Assembly: GCA_048380335.1 (NCBI GenBank)
Contig: DBFCCI010000022.1
Span: forward strand, 1 to 64,000
Source: Lachnospira sp900551945
Lineage (GTDB): Bacteria > Bacillota > Clostridia > Lachnospirales > Lachnospiraceae
Length of the DNA: 64,000 nucleotides
Direction: 5' to 3'
Shown here: positions 24,686 to 35,315 of the stretch, piece after piece
Layout: each line of letters starts with the position of its first letter
How positions within the stretch are numbered: the stretch's first letter is position 1
Translations under genes and position numbers: made by a program
The notes under the pieces: generated by a model
What the model was told of the DNA's origin: nothing
The model's input: only the letters and a program-made list of their open reading frames with translations
The model's database searches: none

Positions 24686-27600
24686 ATGGGAAGTGCGAGT
24701 GCGCAAAAGAAAACGAATGGCGCAAGTAAAAGTACAACCAGAAGTAAAAATACATCAAAATCAAATACAACAGCAAAAAAAAGTTCTACAGCAAAAAGAA
24801 AAACATCACAAAAGAGTAGTAGTAGAACTAAAAAAGAAGAACAAATTCGTAAAGATGAAGTAAGAGATAATGTAATTGTACTTGCAATGATAGCCTGTAC
24901 AATTATTTTACTGTTAAGTAATTTTAATCTGGCAGGTGTTATAGGTGCTAAGATTAAGTGGCTTATGTTTGGATTAGTAGGTGTAGTTGGGTATATTTTC
25001 CCGATAGTTATGATGGGAATAGTATTTGTACTTTTGTCTAATCGTGACCATATTGAGGTTGCAAGGATTAAGTCAATAGCTGTTTTAGTTCTTATGCTTA
25101 TGGTTTCGTCAGGGTTACAAAGAGTTACAAATAGACCTGTAATAAAGGTGTCTACACCGGGGGATTTCTTTAATTATTCAGCACAATCAAAACTTGGTGG
25201 TGGCTTTTTTGGAGGGATAGTTTGTAAGTTATTAAGCCTTTTAGGAATGTGGGGAACTATGGTGGTTATTATTTTGATATCTGTAATATGTCTAATTATA
25301 ATCACTGAGAAATCTTTTATAGATGGAATGAAAAATGTTCATAAAAAAGGTACAAGAATGATACATGCTGTAAAGCAAGATTATGATATATACAAAGAAT
25401 ATTCATTTTCAAGATTAGAGTCTGAAAAGGAAGAAATGTCAGAGGAAGAATATCTTGCAATAAGGCGTGAAAGAACTAAACAACGTCTTGAAAAAAGGCA
25501 AAATAAAAAGAAAAAGCCACCAAGAACAGAAAGAAAATACGTTGGTGTGACAAAGGATACTAAGCTTAAAAAACAAGAACAACCAGTTGATAAGATAAAT
25601 GTTCATGAAATTAAAGTTGATAACAATACAATAAATGATAAGTATAGTAATGATATATATGATGCGAGCTCTGTGCCAGATACATCATATAAGGAATATA
25701 GTAATCAGGAATACCAACATATACTTCAACAATTACCAGATACAAATGTTGATAATGAAGAAGAATTTATACATAGTGTATCTGAAAAGTTAGAAGAAAC
25801 TGCAGATAGGCTACAAAAAGAAGTGTTATATGATACAATAAATGATAACGTATCAAAAGACAATTCAATTATTGATATTTCAGATATTTATAATGATGAT
25901 ATGTACAGAAATGATGAATATTCTGACGATATATATTCAGAGCCGGTACATCAAAATATATCAAAAGAAATGCCAGTAAATAAAGAGAATGTACATCAAA
26001 GCTCATTGTCAAAAGAATTTGAAAATAATTCAAATGCAGATTATACAAATACACAAGACTATGACAGTAAAGACGAATATCAAGATGATGTATATGAAAC
26101 TATTCAGCCAGATTATATTGACAAGCAATATAACAAAAATGCTTATAATTCGTATGAGCAAAATACAAAAGTTAAAGACAATGCACCAATAGCTCAAAGT
26201 GAGAATATAAGTAATACAACACAGCAAAATAATAAAGAAGTAAATTCAACACAGTTAGAACACACTAACGATGGTGGTGAAAAATTAGAACCATTAGTTG
26301 TTAAAGAAGATAATACGCCAGAGAAAAAGCCGTATGTATTTCCACCGATACATCTTCTTAATAGGGGAAATAGTAAAAATGGTGCTGACCAAATGGCAGA
26401 AAAGAAAGAAACAGCTAAAATACTTCAACAGACATTACAAAATTTTGGAGTAAAAATTACTATTACAGATATAAGCTGTGGGCCATCTGTTACAAGATAT
26501 GAATTTCAGCCAGAAATGGGTGTTAAGGTAAGTAAGATAGTATCGTTAGCTGACGATATTAAGCTTAATCTTGCAGCAGCAGATATAAGAATTGAAGCAC
26601 CAATTCCGGGAAAGGCAGCAATTGGAATAGAAGTTCCAAACAAAGAGCCGGGAAGTGTACTGTTAAGAGATATTATTGAAACAGATGTGTTTAAAAATAA
26701 CAAGTCAGCAGTAGCATTTGGTGTTGGTAAAGATATTGCGGGCAATACAATTGTAGCAGATATTGCAAAAATGCCACATGTGCTTATTGCAGGTGCAACA
26801 GGTTCTGGTAAGTCAGTGTGTATCAATACTATTATTATGAGTATTTTATACAAGGCAGACCCAGAAGATGTAAAGCTTATTATGGTTGACCCAAAGGTGG
26901 TTGAACTTAGTGTATACAATGGAATACCACATCTTATGATACCAGTTGTTACTGATTGTAAGAAGGCAGCAGGCGCACTTAACTGGGCAGTTGCGGAAAT
27001 GGAATTAAGATATAAGAAGTTTGCAGAGGTTGCCGTTAGAGATATTAAAGGCTACAATGCTAAGATTGCAAGTATGCCAGTAGCAGATGGCGAAGAACCT
27101 AGAAAGAAAATGCCACAGCTTGTAATTATAATAGACGAGCTTGCAGACCTTATGATGGTAGCACCGGGAGATGTAGAAACTGCTATATGCCGTCTTGCAC
27201 AGCTTGCAAGAGCCGCAGGAATCCATCTTGTAATTGCAACACAAAGACCATCTGTAAATGTAATTACAGGACTTATTAAAGCAAATGTTCCATCAAGAAT
27301 TGCATTTGCAGTATCTTCAGGGGTAGACTCAAGAACAATTATAGACATGAATGGTGCAGAAAAGCTGTTAGGAAAAGGGGATATGTTATTCTATCCATCA
27401 GGTTATCCAAAGCCTATAAGAGTACAAGGTGCATTTGTTTCTGACGAAGAAGTGTCAAGAGTAGTTGATTTTTTGAAGGAACAGGTGCAAAATGATAATG
27501 TATACAATGAAGATATTCAAAATGAGATAACTTCTGCTGAATTTACATCAGTTGGTTTAACAGAAAATAAAAAAGAAGAAAAAGACGCTCTATTTGCAGA

Positions 27601-27802
27601 AGCAGGCAAGTTCTTTATAAAAAATGACAAAGGTTCAATAGGAATGTTGCAAAGGTATTATAAAATTGGCTACAATAGAGCAGCAAGGCTTATAGACCAA
27701 CTTACGTTCGCAGGTGTTGTAGGACCAGAAATGGGTACTAAGCCTAGAAAAGTTCTTATGACAGAACAAGAATTTGAAGAATATCTAAAAAACAATAACT
27801 AA
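24686..27802 (+). CDS. ftsK: DNA translocase FtsK/SpoIIIE
   Basis: A septal ATP-driven DNA pump that clears chromosome from the division or sporulation septum. The 1038-aa protein has: a basic Ser/Thr/Lys N-terminus (1-50), four TM segments (about 55-215), a long hydrophilic Asp/Asn/Tyr/Gln-rich linker (about 215-540), then alpha/beta motor domains with Walker A GATGSGKSV (G706SGKS) and Walker B LVIIIDELADLMM, and a C-terminal winged-helix gamma domain (last 65 aa, LQRYYKIGYNRAARLID) for orientation-sequence reading. The linker is longer than in B. subtilis SpoIIIE. SD GGAGG precedes the ATG; fhs follows after 25 nt. Confidence 0.95.
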   Translation: MGSASAQKKTNGASKSTTRSKNTSKSNTTAKKSSTAKRKTSQKSSSRTKKEEQIRKDEVRDNVIVLAMIACTIILLLSNFNLAGVIGAKIKWLMFGLVGVVGYIFPIVMMGIVFVLLSNRDHIEVARIKSIAVLVLMLMVSSGLQRVTNRPVIKVSTPGDFFNYSAQSKLGGGFFGGIVCKLLSLLGMWGTMVVIILISVICLIIITEKSFIDGMKNVHKKGTRMIHAVKQDYDIYKEYSFSRLESEKEEMSEEEYLAIRRERTKQRLEKRQNKKKKPPRTERKYVGVTKDTKLKKQEQPVDKINVHEIKVDNNTINDKYSNDIYDASSVPDTSYKEYSNQEYQHILQQLPDTNVDNEEEFIHSVSEKLEETADRLQKEVLYDTINDNVSKDNSIIDISDIYNDDMYRNDEYSDDIYSEPVHQNISKEMPVNKENVHQSSLSKEFENNSNADYTNTQDYDSKDEYQDDVYETIQPDYIDKQYNKNAYNSYEQNTKVKDNAPIAQSENISNTTQQNNKEVNSTQLEHTNDGGEKLEPLVVKEDNTPEKKPYVFPPIHLLNRGNSKNGADQMAEKKETAKILQQTLQNFGVKITITDISCGPSVTRYEFQPEMGVKVSKIVSLADDIKLNLAAADIRIEAPIPGKAAIGIEVPNKEPGSVLLRDIIETDVFKNNKSAVAFGVGKDIAGNTIVADIAKMPHVLIAGATGSGKSVCINTIIMSILYKADPEDVKLIMVDPKVVELSVYNGIPHLMIPVVTDCKKAAGALNWAVAEMELRYKKFAEVAVRDIKGYNAKIASMPVADGEEPRKKMPQLVIIIDELADLMMVAPGDVETAICRLAQLARAAGIHLVIATQRPSVNVITGLIKANVPSRIAFAVSSGVDSRTIIDMNGAEKLLGKGDMLFYPSGYPKPIRVQGAFVSDEEVSRVVDFLKEQVQNDNVYNEDIQNEITSAEFTSVGLTENKKEEKDALFAEAGKFFIKNDKGSIGMLQRYYKIGYNRAARLIDQLTFAGVVGPEMGTKPRKVLMTEQEFEEYLKNNN

Positions 27803-27827
27803 GCCATAAGGCGGAAAAGAGGACAAA

Positions 27828-29507
27828 ATGGGAGTAAAGAGTGATATTGAAATTGCACAGGAAGCAAATATGTTAAACATAGCAGATGTTGCTGCTAAGA
27901 TAGGCGTTACACCAGATGAGCTTGAAATGTATGGCAAATACAAGGCAAAGCTTAGTGATGAGCTTTTAAAGAAGTGCGACAATATGGAAGATGGTAAACT
28001 TATTCTTGTAACAGCTATTAATCCAACTCCAACAGGAGAAGGAAAGACTACAATAAGCATAGGTCTTACAGAAGCTCTTTGCAAGATGGGTAAGAAAGCT
28101 ATTTCAGCATTAAGAGAGCCATCACTTGGACCTTGCTTTGGTATTAAAGGTGGTGCAGCAGGTGGCGGTTATGCTCAGGTAGTACCCATGGAGGACTTAA
28201 ATCTTCACTTTACAGGTGATTTTCATGCTATAACATCAGCTAACAATCTTTTAGCAGCTATGCTTGACAATCATATTCATCAAGGAAATGCTTTAAGAAT
28301 TGATACAAAGAAAATTGTATGGAAAAGATGTATGGATATGAATGAAAGAGAACTAAGAGATATTATTATCGGTGTTGGTTCTAAGGCAAATGGTGTGATG
28401 AGAGAAGACCATTTTATAATAACTGTAGCTTCTGAGATTATGGCAATTCTTTGCCTTGCCGAAGATATGGCAGATTTAAAGAAACGTCTTGGAAGAGTTA
28501 TTGTAGCATACAACGTTGACGGAGAGCCAGTAACAGCAGATGAGCTTAAAGCAACAGGTTCTATGGCTGTTCTTTTAAAAGACGCAATTAAGCCTAATAT
28601 GGTACAGACACTTGAAAATACTCCTGTTTTCGTTCACGGTGGTCCATTTGCTAATATAGCTCATGGCTGTAACTCAGTAAGAGCTACTAAGCTTGCTATG
28701 AAGCTTGGTGACTATGCAGTTACAGAAGCAGGCTTTGGAGCAGACTTAGGAGCTGAAAAGTTCTTTGATATTAAGTGTCGATATGCAGGTCTTAAGCCAG
28801 ATGCAGTAGTTATTGTTGCAACGGTAAAAGCACTTAAGTACAATGCAGGAATTGCAAAAAATGAACTTGACAAGCCTAATTTAGAAGCTTTAAAGAAGGG
28901 CATTGTAAATCTTGATAAGCATATTGAAAACATACATAAGTTCGGCGTTCCAGTTGTAGTTACACTTAACTCATTTATTACTGATACAGAAGAAGAATAT
29001 GAGTTTATTAAGAAACACTGTGAAGAAGCAGGTTGTGAATTTGCACTTTCAAGAGTATGGGCAGAAGGTGGCGAAGGCGGAATGGAACTTGCAAACAAAG
29101 TTCTTGAAACTATCGAAAATAAAGAAAGTAATTTCAAGCCATTGTATGATGATGATATGCCACTTGTAGAAAAGATTGAAACAATTGCAAAGGAAATCTA
29201 CGGCGCAGATAAAGTTAATTTTGAAGATACAGCTATGAAAGAATTACAGCATATTACAGATATGGGCTTTGGTCATTTCCCAGTGTGTATGGCTAAGACA
29301 CAGTATTCACTTTCAGATAATCCAAAACTTCTTGGAAGACCAGAACATTTTACTATTAATGTAAGAGAAGTGTATGTAAATGCAGGTGCAGGCTTTGTTG
29401 TAGTTATGACAGGTAAGGTGCTTACAATGCCAGGACTTCCAAAAGTTCCAGCCGCTAATAACATTGATTACGATGAAGTTAATGAAAAAATAGTTGGATT
29501 GTTCTAA
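27828..29507 (+). CDS. fhs: Formate--tetrahydrofolate ligase
   Basis: Makes 10-formyl-THF from formate, ATP and THF, feeding purine and formyl-Met synthesis. The 559-aa length is normal. The ATP-binding segment PTPTGEGKTT lies near residues 66-75, and the conserved REPSLGPCFGIKGGAAGGGYAQV region follows. It is close to ftsK but ends in its own hairpin region, so it is likely the last gene of that unit. Its product also links functionally to fmt downstream, which consumes 10-formyl-THF. Confidence 0.97.
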   Translation: MGVKSDIEIAQEANMLNIADVAAKIGVTPDELEMYGKYKAKLSDELLKKCDNMEDGKLILVTAINPTPTGEGKTTISIGLTEALCKMGKKAISALREPSLGPCFGIKGGAAGGGYAQVVPMEDLNLHFTGDFHAITSANNLLAAMLDNHIHQGNALRIDTKKIVWKRCMDMNERELRDIIIGVGSKANGVMREDHFIITVASEIMAILCLAEDMADLKKRLGRVIVAYNVDGEPVTADELKATGSMAVLLKDAIKPNMVQTLENTPVFVHGGPFANIAHGCNSVRATKLAMKLGDYAVTEAGFGADLGAEKFFDIKCRYAGLKPDAVVIVATVKALKYNAGIAKNELDKPNLEALKKGIVNLDKHIENIHKFGVPVVVTLNSFITDTEEEYEFIKKHCEEAGCEFALSRVWAEGGEGGMELANKVLETIENKESNFKPLYDDDMPLVEKIETIAKEIYGADKVNFEDTAMKELQHITDMGFGHFPVCMAKTQYSLSDNPKLLGRPEHFTINVREVYVNAGAGFVVVMTGKVLTMPGLPKVPAANNIDYDEVNEKIVGLF

Positions 29508-29543
29508 TATTATATAACTTAAATCTCATTAGTTTAATACTAT

Positions 29544-29590
29544 CAAGTAAGTCCACGCCACTATTTAATATGTGGTGTGGGACTTGCTTG
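29544..29590 (+). terminator. Hairpin after fhs
   Basis: CAAGTAAGTCCACGCCAC pairs with GTGGTGTGGGACTTGCTTG around a 10-nt loop. The T-run is weak. A second hairpin, CTTTGTTA/TAACAAAG, lies at 29630-29651. Together they separate fhs from murE. Confidence 0.6.
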
Positions 29591-29733
29591 TGTTAAATAG
29601 ACTTGTAAGAGTATTCTTATAAATTGTGACTTTGTTATATAAGTAACAAAGCCTTGTAAATATTGTGTTTACTTATTGATGAGATTAAGTCTTTAAATAA
29701 AATGCTTTAATTAAAAAGAAAGGAATTTGCCTT

Positions 29734-31218
29734 ATGAAATTATCAGATTTGATTGATATGTTAGATTTTAACATTTTACAAGGAAATGTTGAAACACCAG
29801 TTCTATACGTTACATCTAATTCAAAAAATGTTAAGCCATCAACTGCGTTTGTGTGTATTGTAGGAGCAGTAAGTAACGGTCACAGCTACATTTTATCAGC
29901 TATTGAAAATGGTGCAAATGCAATTGTAGTACAAGCAGGAGAGGCACTTCCAGAAATTCCACAAGATATTACAGTAGTAGAAGTTGAAAATACAAGAAAA
30001 GCTCTTGCATATATGTCAGCAGCTTACTTTGGCTATCCTTCTCACTCTCTTTTTACAATAGGAATTACAGGTACTAAAGGTAAGACTACAACTACATATA
30101 TGATAAAAAATGTATTAGAAGCGTGTGGTATTAAGACAGGTCTTATAGGTACAATAGAAACTATTATTGGTGATGAGAAAATTCCAGCTTGTAATACAAC
30201 ACCTGAGTCATATCAGATACATGAGTCCTTTGCAAAGATGGTAGACTGTGGTTGTAAGGCAGTTGTAATGGAAGTGTCTTCACAAGGGCTTAAGCTTGAT
30301 AGAACAGCCGGAATAATGTTTGACATTGGTGTGTTTACTAACCTTGAACCAGACCATATAGGTCCTAATGAACACGCCTCGTTTGAAGAATATTTAAACT
30401 GTAAGGCACAGCTTTTTAAACAGTGTAAGACAGGTATTGTAAATGCTGATGATAAACACACAGAGCAGATAATAAAGGATTGTATCTGCGATATTGAAAC
30501 TTATGGTTTAAGTAAAGATGCTGACCTTAGAGCAGAAAATATCAATCTTTTCCACGAAAGAGGAAAAATAGGGCTTACTTATGACTGCAGAGGTCTTATG
30601 AATATGAAAGTCAACCTTTGTTTGCCAGGAAAGTTTTCGGTGTATAATTCACTTTGTGCAATTGCCGTTACAAGACGTTTTAATGTAGATAAAGAAGTAC
30701 TTGTAAAGACACTTGCCGATGTTAAAGTTAAGGGTAGAATAGAAATCGTTCCTGTATCAGATAGATTTACACTTATGATTGATTATGCTCATAATGCAAT
30801 GTCACTTCAAAGTATACTTGAAACATTAAAAGAATATGAACCAAATAGATTAGTGTGTCTTTTTGGTTGTGGCGGTAATCGTTCAAAAGAGAGAAGATTT
30901 GAAATGGGTGAAGTGTCAGGTCGTTTAGCGGACCTTACAATTATTACATCTGATAATCCTAGATTTGAAGACCCAGAAGCAATTATTGAAGATATTAAGA
31001 CAGGAATTGCAAAGACTACAGGTAAACACGTTGATATTACAGACAGAAAAGAAGCAATTAAGTATGCGATAAAAAATGCCGAAGATGGCGATATTGTAGT
31101 GCTTGCTGGTAAAGGACACGAAGACTATCAAGAAATAAAAGGTGTTAAGTATCCTATGGACGAACGTGTGCTTATAAGTGAAGTAGTAAAAGAATTAAAG
31201 GCTGAGGGCTGGAGATAA
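29734..31218 (+). CDS. murE: UDP-MurNAc-tripeptide synthetase (meso-DAP-adding)
   Basis: Adds the third stem-peptide residue to UDP-MurNAc-L-Ala-D-Glu in the cytoplasm. The 494-aa Mur ligase has the P-loop GTKGKTTT near 112 and the DNPR motif at 407-410, which marks meso-diaminopimelate specificity. The central and C-terminal Mur ligase domains are complete. It sits away from the other mur genes, directly before priA with a 2-nt gap, so murE-priA are co-transcribed. Confidence 0.95.
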   Translation: MKLSDLIDMLDFNILQGNVETPVLYVTSNSKNVKPSTAFVCIVGAVSNGHSYILSAIENGANAIVVQAGEALPEIPQDITVVEVENTRKALAYMSAAYFGYPSHSLFTIGITGTKGKTTTTYMIKNVLEACGIKTGLIGTIETIIGDEKIPACNTTPESYQIHESFAKMVDCGCKAVVMEVSSQGLKLDRTAGIMFDIGVFTNLEPDHIGPNEHASFEEYLNCKAQLFKQCKTGIVNADDKHTEQIIKDCICDIETYGLSKDADLRAENINLFHERGKIGLTYDCRGLMNMKVNLCLPGKFSVYNSLCAIAVTRRFNVDKEVLVKTLADVKVKGRIEIVPVSDRFTLMIDYAHNAMSLQSILETLKEYEPNRLVCLFGCGGNRSKERRFEMGEVSGRLADLTIITSDNPRFEDPEAIIEDIKTGIAKTTGKHVDITDRKEAIKYAIKNAEDGDIVVLAGKGHEDYQEIKGVKYPMDERVLISEVVKELKAEGWR

Positions 31219-31220
31219 TA

Positions 31221-33431
31221 ATGTATGCAGATATTATAGTGGATATTTCACATGAACAGCTTGATAAGTCATTTCAATATGCAGTTCCAAAGGAATTAGA
31301 AAATGATATAGAAGTTGGTATGCTTGTGAATGTGCCGTTTGGGCGAGGCAACAGGAATTTGACAGGTTATGTAATAGAACTTGGAAATGAGCCAAAATAC
31401 GATGTTAATAAAATAAAATATATAAATAGTATTGTTCCCGATAAAGTTAAAGCAGTAGGCAGAATGATAAAGCTTGCTGCGTGGCTTAAGCACAATTACG
31501 GCTCTACTATGAACCAAGCATTAAAAACAGTTATTCCTGTAAAGGAAAAAGTAAAGCTTAAAGAAAAAAAGTCAGTTCGCCTTGCTGTAACTAAAGCGCA
31601 GGCGGCTGATTATTTAAAGCAGTTTGAAAAGAAAAATGCGACAGCGAGATATAGACTTCTTATGGAACTTATGCAGGAAGAAGTAATTGACTGTGACATT
31701 ATAAAAAATAAACTTAATATATCTATGCAGACAGTTAATGCTTTAGCAAGTCTTGATATTGTTCAAATATGTACAGAGAGTGTCTATAGAAATCCTATCA
31801 AGCAAAGTGACGTAAAAGAACAGCGACTAACTCTTAATGCAGAGCAAAAAAATGTAGTAGATACATTTATTAACGATTATGACAAGGGCGATAGAACTAC
31901 ATATCTTATTCATGGAGTTACTGGAAGTGGAAAGACATTGTGTTATCTTGATATGATTGAGCATGTAGTTAGTAAAAATCGTCAAGTAATAATGCTTATT
32001 CCAGAAATAGCACTTACCTTTCAGACGGTGCAAAGATTTTATAAAAGATTTAAAGATAGAGTGTCTATTATTAATTCAAGAATGTCAAAGGGAGAGAGAT
32101 ATGACCAATTTTTAAGAGCTATGAATGGAGAAATTGATATAATAATTGGTCCACGTTCTGCTTTGTTCACACCATTTCCAAATATAGGGCTTATAGTAAT
32201 AGATGAAGAACACGAAAAGGCATATAATAGTGAGCAGTCACCTAAGTATCATGCAAAGGAAACAGCAATTTATATAGCAAAGGAACACAATGCGTCAGTT
32301 GTACTAGGTTCAGCAACGCCATCTATTGAAACGTATTACCATGCTTGTAATGGAGATTATAAGTTATTTACACTTAATAATAGGGCGTTAGGAAATGCTT
32401 TGCCAAAGGTTTATGTAGAAGATTTGAGAGCAGAATTAAAAAATGGCAATCGTTCTATACTAAGTTATAGGCTTCAAAGTCTTATTACTGACAGGTTAAG
32501 TAATAACAAGCAGATAATGCTTTTTATTAATAAAAGAGGATATGCAGGTTTTATATCGTGTAGGTCTTGTGGTCATGTTATGAAATGTCCGCACTGTGAT
32601 ATTTCTTTAACATATCACAAAAACGGTAAGCTTGTATGTCACTATTGTGGATATGAACAGACATCTGTTAATATATGCCCTAAGTGTGGTTCAAAATATA
32701 TTTCAGGCTTTAGAGCTGGTACACAGCAGATAGAAGAAATTGTTAAAAAAATGTATCCAATGGCAAGAACTCTTAGAATGGATATGGATACAACTACTGG
32801 TAAAGATGGGCATGAGAAGATATTGTCAGCTTTTGCAAACCACGAAGCAGATATTCTTATTGGAACACAAATGATTGTAAAGGGACATGATTTTCCAGAT
32901 GTAACATTAGTTGGTGTATTAGCGGCAGATATGTCACTTTATTCTGGTGATTATATGGCAAGTGAGAGAACATTTCAGCTTCTAACGCAGGCGGCAGGGC
33001 GAGCAGGACGAGCTGATACGCCGGGAGAAGTTGTTATACAGACATATACTCCCGATAATTACAGTGTAGAAATGGCAGCTAAGCAGGATTACATAGGCTT
33101 TTACAATGAAGAAATCTTATACAGACAGCTTATGGAGTATCCCCCAGTGTTAAATATGTTGAAAGTCAGCCTGTCTTCTAAGAAGGAAGATGAGCTTGAA
33201 GAAGTAGCTGAGTATATAAACCTAAACCATACACAATTTCATGGCGATAATATAACAGTATATGCGCCAGTAAATGCAGGAATTTATAAAATAAATGATA
33301 TATATACTAAGTTTATATATGCAAAGTCACAAAGTTATGAAGTTTTGACAAATTTTAAAGACGAGCTTGAGAAGTTGTCAAGAGATAATATTTTATTTAA
33401 AAATATAAATATTCAATTTGACTTTAATTAA
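31221..33431 (+). CDS. priA: Primosomal protein N' (replication restart helicase PriA)
   Basis: A 3'-5' superfamily 2 helicase that reloads the replisome at stalled forks. The 736-aa protein has the N-terminal 3'BD domain, Walker A GVTGSGKT, DEEH box (VIDEEHEKAY) and a zinc-binding module with paired CxxC motifs (CRSCG, CPHC, CHYC, CPKC) inserted before the second helicase lobe; the arginine-finger region RAGRA is present. It opens the priA-def-fmt-rsmB-rlmN-PP2C-kinase-rsgA-rpe block typical of Firmicutes. Confidence 0.96.
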   Translation: MYADIIVDISHEQLDKSFQYAVPKELENDIEVGMLVNVPFGRGNRNLTGYVIELGNEPKYDVNKIKYINSIVPDKVKAVGRMIKLAAWLKHNYGSTMNQALKTVIPVKEKVKLKEKKSVRLAVTKAQAADYLKQFEKKNATARYRLLMELMQEEVIDCDIIKNKLNISMQTVNALASLDIVQICTESVYRNPIKQSDVKEQRLTLNAEQKNVVDTFINDYDKGDRTTYLIHGVTGSGKTLCYLDMIEHVVSKNRQVIMLIPEIALTFQTVQRFYKRFKDRVSIINSRMSKGERYDQFLRAMNGEIDIIIGPRSALFTPFPNIGLIVIDEEHEKAYNSEQSPKYHAKETAIYIAKEHNASVVLGSATPSIETYYHACNGDYKLFTLNNRALGNALPKVYVEDLRAELKNGNRSILSYRLQSLITDRLSNNKQIMLFINKRGYAGFISCRSCGHVMKCPHCDISLTYHKNGKLVCHYCGYEQTSVNICPKCGSKYISGFRAGTQQIEEIVKKMYPMARTLRMDMDTTTGKDGHEKILSAFANHEADILIGTQMIVKGHDFPDVTLVGVLAADMSLYSGDYMASERTFQLLTQAAGRAGRADTPGEVVIQTYTPDNYSVEMAAKQDYIGFYNEEILYRQLMEYPPVLNMLKVSLSSKKEDELEEVAEYINLNHTQFHGDNITVYAPVNAGIYKINDIYTKFIYAKSQSYEVLTNFKDELEKLSRDNILFKNINIQFDFN

Positions 33432-33524
33432 TATTAGCTAGGTAGAAGCAGATTGTAAATATTTGCTTTACTTAATATAATAAAATTAGTTATAAAAATA
33501 AATAGATAGAAAGAAGGAAAAACA

Positions 33525-33998
33525 ATGGCAATTAGAAATGTAAGAACAATTGGTGATGAAATATTAACAAAAAAGGCAAAAGAAGTGACAGAAATGACTC
33601 CTAGAATACAAGAACTTATTGACGATATGTTTGATACAATGTATGAGTCAGAGGGTGTGGGACTTGCAGCACCACAGGTTGGTATTAGAAAGAGAATAGT
33701 TGTAATTGACTGTGGCGAGCAACCTTATGTACTTATTAACCCAGTAATTCTTGAAACAAGCGGTGAGCAGACTGGTTATGAGGGTTGTCTTTCTGTTCCA
33801 GGAAAGGTTGGAACTGTTACAAGACCTAATTATGCAAAGGTTAAGGCACTTAATGAAAATATGGAAGAATATATTATTGAAGGTACAGAACTTCTTGCAA
33901 GATGTCTTTGCCATGAAATAGACCATCTTGAGGGTAAGCTTTATGTAGACCTTGTAGAAGGTGGACTTAAAGATACTGAAAATGTAGAAGAAGAATAA
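33525..33998 (+). CDS. def: Peptide deformylase
   Basis: A metalloenzyme removing the formyl group from nascent proteins. 157 aa with all three motifs: GVGLAAPQ (45-52), EGCLSVP (C88) and HEIDH (130-134). Type by length is the clostridial short form with an acidic tail. It pairs functionally with fmt downstream. SD AGAAGGAAAA is present before the ATG. Confidence 0.96.
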   Translation: MAIRNVRTIGDEILTKKAKEVTEMTPRIQELIDDMFDTMYESEGVGLAAPQVGIRKRIVVIDCGEQPYVLINPVILETSGEQTGYEGCLSVPGKVGTVTRPNYAKVKALNENMEEYIIEGTELLARCLCHEIDHLEGKLYVDLVEGGLKDTENVEEE

Positions 33999-34273
33999 AT
34001 ATTAATTAAGTTTATATAAATTTTATTTGAATATATTTATTATATTTGATATACTAATAATATTATAAATAAATATTAGACACGATTAAATATTCTACAT
34101 ATCTATTATTTGGAGTAAAATTAATTGTAAGTAAGTGACAAACAATTAAAATTTAGGAAAGGAAAAACTATTTAGATGAACCTATATATAATCAAGCAAA
34201 TGAATTTATAGGGGTTGTAACAAATCATCTAGCATATACATACATTTGTATATGTTTTTAGTAGCGAAAGAAT
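33999..34273. promoter_or_regulatory. def-fmt intergenic region with terminator-like hairpin
   Basis: An AT-rich 275-bp gap. Near its end a hairpin, CATATACA-TACATT-TGTATATG (34233-34254), runs into TTTTT just 15 nt before the fmt ATG. An 11-codon frame (34175-34210) ahead of it is too weak to call. The arrangement could attenuate or separate fmt expression. Confidence 0.45.
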
Positions 34274-35230
34274 ATGAATGTTGTATTTATGGGAACACCT
34301 GATTTTTCAGTTGGCACTCTTGAAGAAATAATTAAGGCAGGGCATACAGTAAGTGCAGTTGTTACACAACCAGACAAGCCAAAGGGCAGAGGTGGTGCAG
34401 TTGCAATGTCACCAGTTAAGGAAGTAGCACTTAAAAATGGTTTAACAGTATTACAACCAGTAAAAGCTTCTAATCCTGAGTTTGTTGAAGAATTAAGAGG
34501 TTATAATCCTGATGTAATAGTGGTTGTGGCTTTCGGACAACTTCTTCCAAAAGCAATAATTGATATGCCAAAGTATGGCTGTATCAATGTTCATGCGTCA
34601 CTTCTTCCTAAATATAGAGGTGCGTCACCTATACAGTGGGCAGTAATAGATGACTGTGAATATTCAGGTGTAACAACTATGCAGATGAATGAAGGTCTTG
34701 ATACAGGAGATATTCTTCTTGTAGAAAAGGTCAAGCTAGATAAAAAAGAAACTGCAGGAAGTCTTTTTGACAAATTAAGTGAAGTTGGTGCAAAACTTTT
34801 AGTTGATACATTAAAACAAAAAGAAGCGGGTACAATAAAGCCAGTAGTGCAAAATGACAGCGAAGCAACTTATGTTAAGATGATAAATAAGTCTTTTGGT
34901 GAGATAGATTTTAACCTTTCGGCTAAAAGAATTGAGTGTCTTATAAGAGGGCTTAATCCATGGCCAAGTGCATACACACATCTTAATGGAAAAATGCTTA
35001 AGATATGGGACGCAGATGTGTGCGAAGATGAAGAAAATTCAACAGATAATGCTGTTGGAACAGTAACAAAAGTAAATAAAAATTCATTTGTTGTAAAGTG
35101 TGGTGATGGTTCACTTATAATTAATGAAGTTCAGCTTGAAGGCAAGAAAAGAATGGACGCAGGTTCATTTTTAAGAGGAAATGGTCTTGAAGTGGGAACG
35201 GTTCTAAGTAGTTTAAATGCTAATAAGTAA
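34274..35230 (+). CDS. fmt: Methionyl-tRNA formyltransferase
   Basis: Formylates Met-tRNA(fMet) with 10-formyl-THF before initiation. At 318 aa it has normal length. The N-terminal formyltransferase fold carries the catalytic-region motif HASLLPKYRGASPIQWA and the flexible loop rich in KPKGRGG (residues about 36-42). The C-terminal OB-like domain is complete. The SD is weak (GAAAG), and the hairpin just upstream may shape translation. Confidence 0.96.
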   Translation: MNVVFMGTPDFSVGTLEEIIKAGHTVSAVVTQPDKPKGRGGAVAMSPVKEVALKNGLTVLQPVKASNPEFVEELRGYNPDVIVVVAFGQLLPKAIIDMPKYGCINVHASLLPKYRGASPIQWAVIDDCEYSGVTTMQMNEGLDTGDILLVEKVKLDKKETAGSLFDKLSEVGAKLLVDTLKQKEAGTIKPVVQNDSEATYVKMINKSFGEIDFNLSAKRIECLIRGLNPWPSAYTHLNGKMLKIWDADVCEDEENSTDNAVGTVTKVNKNSFVVKCGDGSLIINEVQLEGKKRMDAGSFLRGNGLEVGTVLSSLNANK

Positions 35231-35315
35231 TAAAATATTGCGTTAGTTAGCTTACTAAAAACTAGGAAAGGAAAAGTTATTTATATTATTGCTATATAAA
35301 TAATAGGAAAAGGCT

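Noticed and set aside
34175..34210. 11-codon leader peptide before fmt
   Set aside because: SD-like sequence is too far from the ATG and the peptide has no codon bias suggesting attenuation.
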